Source: a bacterium
GTDB lineage: Bacteria > UBP14 > UBA6098 > B30-G16
DNA length: 36,100 nt
Direction: 5' to 3'
Assembly (NCBI GenBank): GCA_021162205.1
Contig: JAGGZE010000049.1
Coordinates: 1 to 36,100, forward strand
This document shows, one piece after another, positions 24,797-33,846 of the stretch. Numbering within the stretch: position 1 is the first letter of the stretch; every line of letters begins with the position of its first letter. A model generated the notes under the pieces. The model was not told where the DNA came from. It saw nothing but the letters and a program-made list of their open reading frames with translations, and searched no databases. A program made the translations under genes and the position numbers.

Positions 24797-27029
24797 TTTT
24801 TTTAGTCTTTCTTTTGGTTCGAGTTTTTTCTTTTTTATCGGCAAGACAGGTTCTATTTCGACCTTCGGATTTCGCTTTATAGAGCAATTCATCGGCAGAT
24901 TTCAAAAGTTTATTAGCCGTTTCACCATCATCGGGAGAAACAGATATTCCCAAAGATACGGTAACTTTTTTCAAAAGTTTTTGCTGGCTTGCAGATTCGA
25001 ATTCTTTACGAATTCGTTCGGCGATTTCAAATGCTTCGTCGCTCGAAACCTCGGGCAGAATTATCGTAAATTCTTCTCCGCCATACCTTGCGGGAACATC
25101 GACTTCATTTCTTATATTCGATTCGATAATTTCTGCAAAAAGCTGAAGCACCTTATCCCCCTGTTGATGTCCGTATGTATCATTGTATGATTTGAAAAAA
25201 TCGAGGTCGGCGAAAATCAGTGCGGTAGAATGCCCTAATCTCTTCGAACGCTTAACTTCCCGCGATAGCATATCGGAAAATGCACGGTAGTTATAAAGAT
25301 TCGTTAAACCATCTGTCGTTGCAAGCGATTCGAGTTTTTCATACAGCATCGAATTTTTAATCGCAATCGATATTTGAGTTGCGAGTAGTTTGAGAATTTG
25401 CTCATCGGATTCAGAAAAGGCATCAAGTTTTTCGCTTTCCACATCGAGCACACCGAGTATTTCTCCACGATGTTCGATTGGAACCGCTAATTCCGAACGA
25501 GCACCTGCAAAACCTGAAATATATAATGGAAATTTTGTAACATCGGGAACATACACAGATTTTTTAGTCGATGCCACAAGTCCGATTACACCCTCTGAAC
25601 CGATTTTTAGCTTAAATTCATCGACCTTTTGGTCTATCAAGCCGGCAAATGCCTTAAGAACAAGATATTCCTTATTATCCGTAAGGAAAAGCGCTGCACT
25701 GGTATAATTGAAAGTGGTTCGAAGAATATCCATAAATTTTCTATACAATCTCGATGGTTCGAGAATCGAATTTATAATCGAACTTACATTAAAAAGTGTT
25801 CGCCGAACACGCAGTTCTTCCTTCATCGAACGACGAGCATCGAGATTCCCAAATGCCGATGCAATCTGGTTCGTAAGAGTTCTCACAAATCGGCGGTCTT
25901 CCTCGTCGAATGCAGAAATCTGCTCGGATTCGATTACAAAGACACCCAGCACTCTATCGTGTTTCCTGATTGGAACAGCCATCACAGAACGAGCCTTATA
26001 ATGGAATGTGAAATATTTGTTCTTTTTTTCCTTCACATCATCGATGATTTTGTATTGTCCCGATGCAGCAACTTTGCCAATAATTCCACCTTCTCTGCCG
26101 ATTTTATATCTTAATCCCGTAAAACGAATATCCTCGAGACCACTTTGGGACATCATATAAAGCGTTTCGGTAAATGAATCGGTGAGTAATACGCCGGTCC
26201 AAAGTAAATTAAACCGCTCTCTTATATTCGAGCAGATTTTATCTAAAAACAATTTCTCATCTTCGATAGTCGAGGCTTTTGAACTTATATTGTATAGAAA
26301 TTCCATTTGAGTGAGGCGGCGTTCGGTTCTCTGATAAATTCTCGCTTCTTCGATTGCTTGCGAGGATTGTGCAGCAAGAATTTCCAATGCTATCAAAACA
26401 TTTCTATCGGGAAATTTCCCGAGTGGAGGTTTATCGACAGAAATAATCCCGAGTAATGAACCATCGTGAGCAGTCAATGGAACAAAAAGAGCATCTTGAG
26501 GATTCCACTCTGTTTTTTCATCCCAATGTGCGATATATGAATTGTCATCGGTAGTCTGCGCTTCATTGTGCCACCATCGCACAAGATATGAATGACTAAC
26601 CTTAAATTTATCCTGCATTATTTTTTTATAATGTTCTAATGAAACAGGTTGATTTACAAGTTTTTGATAGTCCTTTTCGGGAATACCTATTTGCGCAACT
26701 CGTTGAAAAATATCGGATTGAGCAGAACGCATACTCAATAAAACCACTTCGAAACCGAGTTTTTTATTGATAATATCGACAACACGATTATAAATTTCGA
26801 CCGAACCGAGATTCCCTGAAATAGCTTTAATCATTTCAAGGATGGAAACGAGATTATCCGATGGTTTAGACCATCGGGAAAGTTCCAAAAATTGTTTAGA
26901 AATTTCCTTTTGCCTTTCGACTAAAAATGGCTCGAGCTTTTCCCAAGCAGCAATGTGTTCGGGTTCACCGCGAAGCTCGATTAGTTTCCTTATATGCTCG
27001 AAAATATTTTTATTATACTTTTTTGCCAT
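24762..27029 (-). CDS. Multi-GAF domain diguanylate cyclase (GGDEF) signalling protein
   Basis: About three GAF-like segments (e.g. VMAVPIRKHDRVLGVFVIES, ELAVPIEHRGEILGVLDVES) plus GGDEF domain with RYGGEEFTIILPE. Confidence 0.9.
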   Translation of the reverse strand: MAKKYNKNIFEHIRKLIELRGEPEHIAAWEKLEPFLVERQKEISKQFLELSRWSKPSDNLVSILEMIKAISGNLGSVEIYNRVVDIINKKLGFEVVLLSMRSAQSDIFQRVAQIGIPEKDYQKLVNQPVSLEHYKKIMQDKFKVSHSYLVRWWHNEAQTTDDNSYIAHWDEKTEWNPQDALFVPLTAHDGSLLGIISVDKPPLGKFPDRNVLIALEILAAQSSQAIEEARIYQRTERRLTQMEFLYNISSKASTIEDEKLFLDKICSNIRERFNLLWTGVLLTDSFTETLYMMSQSGLEDIRFTGLRYKIGREGGIIGKVAASGQYKIIDDVKEKKNKYFTFHYKARSVMAVPIRKHDRVLGVFVIESEQISAFDEEDRRFVRTLTNQIASAFGNLDARRSMKEELRVRRTLFNVSSIINSILEPSRLYRKFMDILRTTFNYTSAALFLTDNKEYLVLKAFAGLIDQKVDEFKLKIGSEGVIGLVASTKKSVYVPDVTKFPLYISGFAGARSELAVPIEHRGEILGVLDVESEKLDAFSESDEQILKLLATQISIAIKNSMLYEKLESLATTDGLTNLYNYRAFSDMLSREVKRSKRLGHSTALIFADLDFFKSYNDTYGHQQGDKVLQLFAEIIESNIRNEVDVPARYGGEEFTIILPEVSSDEAFEIAERIRKEFESASQQKLLKKVTVSLGISVSPDDGETANKLLKSADELLYKAKSEGRNRTCLADKKEKTRTKRKTKKNVEKSRKRPIQ

Positions 27030-27190
27030 TATTCTTTCTTGTTTTTAATGTATTCGACATACAAAAGTCCCATCGCAACGAGCAATATCACTACCGCGTG
27101 GTTGATGAAAAAATCTACCGTAGTATCGGCAAATTCGCCAGATATAAGCGATAGCGAAATTATAATCAATATAATAGCCCAAATAATCAT
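27029..27190 (-). CDS. 53-aa small membrane protein, translationally coupled to the GGDEF gene
   Basis: Own translation MIIWAIILIIISLSLISGEFADTTVDFFINHAVVILLVAMGLLYVEYIKNKKE*; two hydrophobic segments; stop overlaps next ATG (TAATG). Not in the ORF track. Confidence 0.55.
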   Translation of the reverse strand: MIIWAIILIIISLSLISGEFADTTVDFFINHAVVILLVAMGLLYVEYIKNKKE

Positions 27191-27228
27191 AAATAGATTA
27201 TGGAACAATTTTTTGAAAAGTCAAGTTT

Positions 27229-29514
27229 TTAGCGGATTAAAATGAGTTTTTTATTTAAAATATTATTATTTCCACAATCGACTTTCAAAAGATATACTCC
27301 GCTGGGAATGGAGTTGTCGGGTTTCCAGATGTAAACCCCCCGAGCCAATGCTGAAGCATCGCCTCTGTCCTCTTTATTAAGGGGGACAAATGAGTCCCGA
27401 CTTTGTCGGGACGAATAGGGGGTTATAATATTCCCTCGCAAATCGTATATCTCGATTGTGGGAGAGGTCTCCTGACCTCGATAATCGACATCGGGAGATG
27501 CCTCCCACATTATCCTGCACGATGAATTAAACGGATTCGGATATGCATCGATACCTATTTGCTGCGGCAATTTATTTTCGGCGATACTCACAGAACTTCC
27601 AGGAGCGACTACCGATATATTATCGATATACCAGCCGACATCGGTGTTTTGGTTGCTCGAACCGAAATCCCAAAATATAGAAATCGCTTGCCCGCAATAA
27701 TCGTCGAGTGGTATTACGATTTTATGCCAAGGTGTTCCCGGTTCATTGTCGGCGAATATAGAATCAGCGGTATTCATAAGCCAATTGTATTCACTCGAAA
27801 CGAATCTGTATCCCCAATATGGTGAGATAGCGACAGTATCTGTCGATGTAGCGATTTTAATTTGTCCACCATCATGCGCGACAGTATCGCTGCTCGACCA
27901 ATTCACCGATTGAAACCTATACCATTCATCGAACACGAGCGATGCTTTGGTATAAGCCGATAAATCGACATTCAGCATCAATCTCGACTGCGATGAATCG
28001 TTGTAATTGTTAGTCAGCACAGTTCCCCATAATTTTGTTCCGCTTGGAACATATTCGGGGAAATTATTGCCAGTTGTCGGTTCGCCCCATTGCCAGTCCT
28101 GATAATATGTGAAACTTTGAGTTGTCAATCCGCCATCGTCGGACTCGAAATCGGAATAGTATATCGTATCCGCTCGCACAAGCTGAATGTTAATGAAGAC
28201 CGAAGATGTATCGGTCGGCAAAGTTATTCCAGTGATTCTTTTCGAATAATAGCCATCTGCAATAACTGTTAATGAATATGTTCCCGCTAAAAGTTCTCGG
28301 TGGAAATCGCCGAGAGCGGGGTCGGTATTTGCCCAGCGGTCGATTTGGTCGAACCAGATTTCAGCATCTAATGGCTGACCTGTGATAGAATCCTCGACTA
28401 TGCCGTGAATTCCTGTCATCGCAAGTTCGACTATCCTCAACATCGATTGATAATTCTCGTTCCAGATTCGCGGCAATTCTGTATCCGATGGCCACTTAAC
28501 ATTGTTTAACTCGACTGTGATATGCAATGCATCGAATGTGTGATAGTGCCAATCCTGCATCGAGCCGTTCACCTCATACCAATCGTAGCCATTCGTGATA
28601 CCATCGGGGAAACTCGGAGATGAATACATCGCAGAATTTAGAATCGAATAATCGGTCGAGCGTCGAATATAAAGGTCATCATCGGGGGCACGAACGATAT
28701 CGAAATCCCAGGGATAATTCGCAACCAAAGCTCCTGTGTGAAAATTTATCGTGAACGATGGTCTCCGTTGCGAAAGAAAATCCATCATAGCTTGAGTTTC
28801 TGGCGCGAATGTGTATGTTGCATCGTTTCCGATTGTGCCATCGGGAACGGGAAAATTTCTGTTCAAATCGACTCCATCGACATTGTATCGTTGAGTGTGA
28901 GTATTGCCATCGGGGTTCATCATCGGAACGACCCACAAATCGAGCGAATCGACAATTCTTGTCAATCTCGGCTCTGTTCCATATTTTTGTGTCAGCGAAT
29001 CGCAAAACCACATCAAAAGTTCCGTGCCGACTGGTTCATCGCCGTGCATAGTCGAAATATAGACAAATTCGGGTTCGATTTCCTCGTCATCGGGATTGTC
29101 TGTGATGTGAATAACCCAAAGCCATCGACCCTCGACAGATGGTCCGAGACTGTCGATACCGACTATCGAAGGATATGTCGCCGCGAGATTGTGAACCCAA
29201 TCCGTAAGTTGCGAATAATTGTGATACATCACATCGTCGGGGTGAGTGATGGCATATCGAGCATTTATCGCGGATGTATCTACCAATCGAACTGGATTGT
29301 ATCCGAGCAAATTCAATTCGCCATAGCTATCATCCGAGACATAAACTTTAACCATTCCCGTTTTCGGGTCGAAATCCTCGATATATTCGACAATTTTTTG
29401 AATCTGTTCGAGCTGTCCGCGGCTATCGATATAGAATTTCACAGGGAATTCGCTCTGTGACTGTGCGAGAATTATTGTCCCGAAAACGAGTATCGAAAAT
29501 AATGACTTTTTCAT
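27229..29514 (-). CDS. Secreted M14 zinc carboxypeptidase with T9SS-type C-terminal tail
   Basis: Signal peptide MKKSLFSILVFGTIILAQ; YISTMHGDEPVGTELLMWF, VPMMNPDGNTHTQRYNVDGVDLNRNFP; C-terminal AYPNPFNSSCRIMWE...IEIYDLRGN...IPSGVYLLKV. Confidence 0.88.
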   Translation of the reverse strand: MKKSLFSILVFGTIILAQSQSEFPVKFYIDSRGQLEQIQKIVEYIEDFDPKTGMVKVYVSDDSYGELNLLGYNPVRLVDTSAINARYAITHPDDVMYHNYSQLTDWVHNLAATYPSIVGIDSLGPSVEGRWLWVIHITDNPDDEEIEPEFVYISTMHGDEPVGTELLMWFCDSLTQKYGTEPRLTRIVDSLDLWVVPMMNPDGNTHTQRYNVDGVDLNRNFPVPDGTIGNDATYTFAPETQAMMDFLSQRRPSFTINFHTGALVANYPWDFDIVRAPDDDLYIRRSTDYSILNSAMYSSPSFPDGITNGYDWYEVNGSMQDWHYHTFDALHITVELNNVKWPSDTELPRIWNENYQSMLRIVELAMTGIHGIVEDSITGQPLDAEIWFDQIDRWANTDPALGDFHRELLAGTYSLTVIADGYYSKRITGITLPTDTSSVFINIQLVRADTIYYSDFESDDGGLTTQSFTYYQDWQWGEPTTGNNFPEYVPSGTKLWGTVLTNNYNDSSQSRLMLNVDLSAYTKASLVFDEWYRFQSVNWSSSDTVAHDGGQIKIATSTDTVAISPYWGYRFVSSEYNWLMNTADSIFADNEPGTPWHKIVIPLDDYCGQAISIFWDFGSSNQNTDVGWYIDNISVVAPGSSVSIAENKLPQQIGIDAYPNPFNSSCRIMWEASPDVDYRGQETSPTIEIYDLRGNIITPYSSRQSRDSFVPLNKEDRGDASALARGVYIWKPDNSIPSGVYLLKVDCGNNNILNKKLILIR
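27334..27424. repeat. Nested palindromic element inside the M14 peptidase coding region
   Basis: AACCCCC...GGGGGTT outer; inner ATGCT-GA-AGCAT and GTCCCGAC-TTT-GTCGGGAC (27394-27412). Confidence 0.75.
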
Positions 29515-29624
29515 TAGAATTATCCTTCGATTAAATTTTATATAAGTATTTTGCAAATATGTAGATTATAATTGAAATGTCGAGAAAAATATTTTATGTG
29601 TTGCACCTTTTAGGTGTTTTTATT

Positions 29625-29666
29625 GTGCAACTTCCCTGATTGCAAAGCAATCATTCCTTGTTGCAC
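29625..29666. repeat. Nested-hairpin element, copy 5
   Basis: GTGCAACTTCCCTGATTGCAAAGCAATCATTCCTTGTTGCAC. Confidence 0.85.
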
Positions 29667-29735
29667 GAAGAGAACACCCGAAGGGTGAGACCTTCGGTTC
29701 TTTTTAAATGGTTGAAATGTTATTTGACTAATCAG

Positions 29736-29780
29736 GCGTTGCAGGGAATGTCCCGACTTATCGGGACAGGAACGCAACGC
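29736..29780. repeat. Nested-hairpin element, copy 6
   Basis: GCGTTGC...GCAACGC outer, TGTCCCGA-CTTA-TCGGGACA inner. Confidence 0.85.
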
Positions 29781-29899
29781 ACTAAAAACAGGCGAAGCCT
29801 GCCCGAAGGGTGCAGGCGAAGGGTGAAAAATGTCTTGCTTATGCCATAGAAAATGATATATTGTATTTTAGGTAATTATAATATAAGAGGCGTAGAGAA

Positions 29900-32800
29900 T
29901 TGAAAAAATTAGGGAAACTAATACTAATTATTGCTGTTTTCAGTGGTTTTGTATATGGGCAGAATATTGTCTATTTTCTTGCCGAACCTTCTATCGATGG
30001 TATTATCGCTTGCGATGACCAGCCGATGACAATGTCTATTATTCCCGCTGGCGATGATAGTATTAAAATACTTATTGTCGAACCATCCGACGATTTCGGT
30101 GAAAGTCCTACTGGCGATAATCCTGCCGATTGGCGAAGATTTGCCGATACTATCGCAACACTCGGTTTTTTCGTCGATATTGTCGATTCATCCGCCGATT
30201 TATCGGTTTTGCTGCCCGACTATGATGCGATGATTTTGTATGGTCATCCTGGAAGAGAATTATCAGCAGCCGAAATAATTGCAATCCAAACATTTTTGTC
30301 GAATGGCGGCGGAGTGCTTTCCGTGATTCGTGCATCGGCAGGCGATATCGGCGAACTCGATGTCCACAATCCTATACTATCACTTGTCGGGATGAATTAT
30401 TCTTCGCCGAGAACTACTATAATCGATACTCTCGAAATCTCGGGAACGCATCCGATTCTTACAGGAATTCGGCAGATTACGACATATAAACCGATGCCGA
30501 TTTTTGCATCGTCGATTCAGCAGGTGATTATGACCGATGAGAGCGATTGTATTGTTGCTGCGGATTCATCGTTTGGTGGAAGACTTGTCGCCTGTGGTGA
30601 GGAACATATTTTCCACAATGGACCACTCGTTTTCGATGGAATACCTGTAGATTGGGATGCTGCCGGTAATAAAAAATTCACACTCGAAACTATATTCTGG
30701 TTGACATCTAAAAGAACTCATCCAGGATGTGGTCTCGATACTGCGGCATCGTTCATCGATATCGATGGTGTTATATATTATTTTTCCGCGCCTGAATTCG
30801 ATTGGGATGGGTCGAATCTTACATTCGCACCGGGAGCGGGATTCTGGACATCGGGCACACATAGTATTTCATATTCGATTTATGATTCCTGCGGTCATAA
30901 CGAAAATTATTCGTTTAATCTCGAATTCGATGTCGATGCTCCACGAGCGACACTAATCGACCCGCCGACAGGAATTTTAATCAGCAGCGGCGATACGGCG
31001 ATAGTATTCGTTCAGGATTATGAAACTGCGCTCGATACATCGGCGAGCTATATTGTAATCGATTTACTGGATACATTCTGGCTTGCGAGCTGTGCTTTTG
31101 AAAGTGGTTTCGGAGTAATTCCTTTATCGGGCTGGAGTGTCGGTCCGCATCAAATTTGTGTTCACGCAGAGGATTCACCCGATTATTGCTCACCGAATAT
31201 TTTAGATTCCTGTTTCACTATAACTATGGCAGAGGAAACATTGCGTGTCGATATAGTCGATGTCTGGGTAGAGGGATGCAGTCTTGTATATACCGAGGTT
31301 TGTGTCCGCAGTGGCGATAGATATGTTAAGGATTTGCATCTCGATAATTTTTCGTTTTACGAGAATGGTATCTCGGTGTTTCCACCATCTCTCGAATTAT
31401 TGAGTGCTTGCCCGACTGAAAGTATAGAGGTCGATATTGTTTTGCTATTCGATTTCTCGACGAGTATGAATGACGAAGTAACTATGTTCTTCGGTTCGAT
31501 ACCATCGTTTGTTTCGGCATTGGGTCCGATGAACTATCGAATCGTTGCAGTAGTGTTCAATGGCTGTCCCGAACAAATTTGGCCCGACGATGGTGTATGG
31601 TTAATCAATCGCACCACATTCGGAAGTCCTTTCTGCACTTATAATGCCTCGGCACCGGATTGGTGGGCAACAGATTTGACCGAATTCGATTGCATTTATA
31701 ATTCTGTCGTGAACGACCTTTACACCTGGCCTCCAGGGATGCGCGGTTCGGGTAATGAGGACCAATATGGAGCTATCGTTCGAGCGAATGAAAACCTCGA
31801 TTTTCGTCCCGATGCGTTGAAGGCATTTATACTTTTCACCGATGAGCGACCGATTGTCGATGACCCACCGTGTCCTCATGGATGGGGACCCGATGAAGCG
31901 AGTCTCGATTCGATTGTTCAATATTGTATCGACAACGATATTGTGATGTTGCCTGTTACTCCTAATGATGGGGAATTCATTTATAACTATTCCGAATCGC
32001 CGGAAAGAGCGTTTTACGAGGGTTATTACGACCTCGGTCCACGAACGAACGGAAATTGGTTCTATCTTTGGTCGGATGATTACGATAGTTTGGCTACTCA
32101 AATCGGCGTCTCGATTTCAAATCTGCCCTGCTGCTACCTTTTTAGATACAGAGAGGAACAATTTTGCAACGATTATAATTCTCTTGTGGTTAATGCTTTT
32201 CAGACGATTACTAATTTCGGTATGGATGATACAGTATATCAGCCACCGTGTCCCGGTAATGGTGAATTTTTCTATCCCGAACCTTGTGGCGGCATAACGA
32301 CTTGTGCATTTCAAGATATGTATCTCTATCTCGTTTCAGAGGATGAATATTTTTCGCCTATCGAATCCACTCTTGTTTTCGCCGTGAATCCAGTAGGATT
32401 TTATCGTCTATCCGATGTCGAGCTGACGATTAGCAACGATACTTTGCATTTTGTGCCATCGACAAGTTATAATAACGGCGATACGGTCTGTGGTGCACTC
32501 GTTGCTGGCTTCGATAGTATGGGCTGCCCGATATACAGCGATACCTGTTGTTTTATTGTGGACATCGAACCGCCATATTTCACAGAACTTTATCCGCCGC
32601 CGGATACTGTTATGGAAACAGTCGATTTCACAGCATCGCTTATGATATCCGATGATATTGCCGGTGTCAGATGGACAGATGTCGGCAACGATAATTTCGA
32701 GGTATTCATAAATGGTGTTTCCGTGCCATTTGTGGTATTCAGCGACCATCCATATATGAATATCGGTGGATTTCTTCCACATAATCACGATACGGTCGAG

Positions 32801-33829
32801 ATTTGTTTGCACGATATTCCAGACGACCCGACTTACGATTACTGTCCGCCAAATCTCGGCGATACCTGCTGGCAGTTCTCGATTTTAATACTCGAAGGAC
32901 CGATTGCGGAACCGATACTTCCCGAGGGAATTTCCGCCTGTATCGACCAGCAAATATGGCTCACTCTTTCCGACAGCGATGGTGTCGCTCGTTCGACGAT
33001 TGTGCTTGTAGTTAACAATGATACATTCACCTGTGCCGACAGCGAACTGATATATCGAAACGATACACTCTTTTTTGTCCCACCTGAAAGCTATTGGCAT
33101 AACAATGAAATCGTTACTGTTCAACTTATCAAAGCCGATGATATTTACGGTGTCGAATTGCAGAATAGCCCATTGAGTTGGCAGTTTTCACTCGATTTCG
33201 AAGCGCCATCGGCAGAGATGACAATTCCCGAGGATAGTTCGGGTGTGATGGATATGGAACAGCCAATCGAACTCGAACTATCGGATAATCTCGCCGGTTT
33301 GCAGGTAGTTGCCTGCACAGTTTCGGTAGATGGCGTGCAATATCCACTCGCTCAAATTTTGTTAGATATATCGGGCGATTCGCTGACTGCACTGACGCTT
33401 TTCAACCCCGATGAATTCGATAAAATTTGGCTGCCGGGCGATACTGTTTTAGTTTCTGCACATCTTTGCGATAAACCCGATACCTGCGGACCGAATTGTG
33501 CCGATTTCGATTGGTTTTTCTATCTTCCACCGACAGAGGGATGCGCTCGAATGCCGAATCCATATACTCCGAACAATGATCTGATAAACGATTACTGCCA
33601 ATTCACATTTCCTGGAATGTATTATTCACAGGGAACGATATATATTTACGATATGCACAGTGTATTGGTTCGGGAAATTGTGATAGACAGCGGATTTTCC
33701 GCGAAGGACAAAGCAATTTGGAATGGCAAAGACAATAATGGCAGAAATGTTGTGCAGGGATTATATATTTTCGTAATCGAGGTCGGCGGCGAGGTCGTTT
33801 GCGAGGGAACGGTTACAGTGGCAAGATAA
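29900..33829 (+). CDS. Large secreted protein: GATase-like N-domain, VWA domain, Ig-like repeats, FlgD/CHU_C-like C-terminus
   Basis: TTG start with AAGAGG SD; signal peptide KKLGKLILIIAVFSGFVYG; MIDAS DFSTS in IVLLFDFSTSMND; tail NPYTPNNDLINDYCQF...IWNGKDNNGRNVVQGLYIFVIEV. Confidence 0.8.
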   Translation: MKKLGKLILIIAVFSGFVYGQNIVYFLAEPSIDGIIACDDQPMTMSIIPAGDDSIKILIVEPSDDFGESPTGDNPADWRRFADTIATLGFFVDIVDSSADLSVLLPDYDAMILYGHPGRELSAAEIIAIQTFLSNGGGVLSVIRASAGDIGELDVHNPILSLVGMNYSSPRTTIIDTLEISGTHPILTGIRQITTYKPMPIFASSIQQVIMTDESDCIVAADSSFGGRLVACGEEHIFHNGPLVFDGIPVDWDAAGNKKFTLETIFWLTSKRTHPGCGLDTAASFIDIDGVIYYFSAPEFDWDGSNLTFAPGAGFWTSGTHSISYSIYDSCGHNENYSFNLEFDVDAPRATLIDPPTGILISSGDTAIVFVQDYETALDTSASYIVIDLLDTFWLASCAFESGFGVIPLSGWSVGPHQICVHAEDSPDYCSPNILDSCFTITMAEETLRVDIVDVWVEGCSLVYTEVCVRSGDRYVKDLHLDNFSFYENGISVFPPSLELLSACPTESIEVDIVLLFDFSTSMNDEVTMFFGSIPSFVSALGPMNYRIVAVVFNGCPEQIWPDDGVWLINRTTFGSPFCTYNASAPDWWATDLTEFDCIYNSVVNDLYTWPPGMRGSGNEDQYGAIVRANENLDFRPDALKAFILFTDERPIVDDPPCPHGWGPDEASLDSIVQYCIDNDIVMLPVTPNDGEFIYNYSESPERAFYEGYYDLGPRTNGNWFYLWSDDYDSLATQIGVSISNLPCCYLFRYREEQFCNDYNSLVVNAFQTITNFGMDDTVYQPPCPGNGEFFYPEPCGGITTCAFQDMYLYLVSEDEYFSPIESTLVFAVNPVGFYRLSDVELTISNDTLHFVPSTSYNNGDTVCGALVAGFDSMGCPIYSDTCCFIVDIEPPYFTELYPPPDTVMETVDFTASLMISDDIAGVRWTDVGNDNFEVFINGVSVPFVVFSDHPYMNIGGFLPHNHDTVEICLHDIPDDPTYDYCPPNLGDTCWQFSILILEGPIAEPILPEGISACIDQQIWLTLSDSDGVARSTIVLVVNNDTFTCADSELIYRNDTLFFVPPESYWHNNEIVTVQLIKADDIYGVELQNSPLSWQFSLDFEAPSAEMTIPEDSSGVMDMEQPIELELSDNLAGLQVVACTVSVDGVQYPLAQILLDISGDSLTALTLFNPDEFDKIWLPGDTVLVSAHLCDKPDTCGPNCADFDWFFYLPPTEGCARMPNPYTPNNDLINDYCQFTFPGMYYSQGTIYIYDMHSVLVREIVIDSGFSAKDKAIWNGKDNNGRNVVQGLYIFVIEVGGEVVCEGTVTVAR

Positions 33830-33846
33830 AATAGGGAGGTAAAATT

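Noticed and set aside
28346-28358. TGGTCGAACCA in the M14 gene
   Set aside because: Encodes the ordinary WFDQ segment of a carboxypeptidase regulatory-like domain; only 4-bp stem and no flank match.
28738-29460. 240-aa antisense ORF opposite the M14 peptidase
   Set aside because: Shadow ORF caused by biased codon usage; the sense frame has clear M14 motifs.
29640-29849. 69-aa ORF upstream of the VWA gene
   Set aside because: Composed of nested hairpin repeats, no SD.
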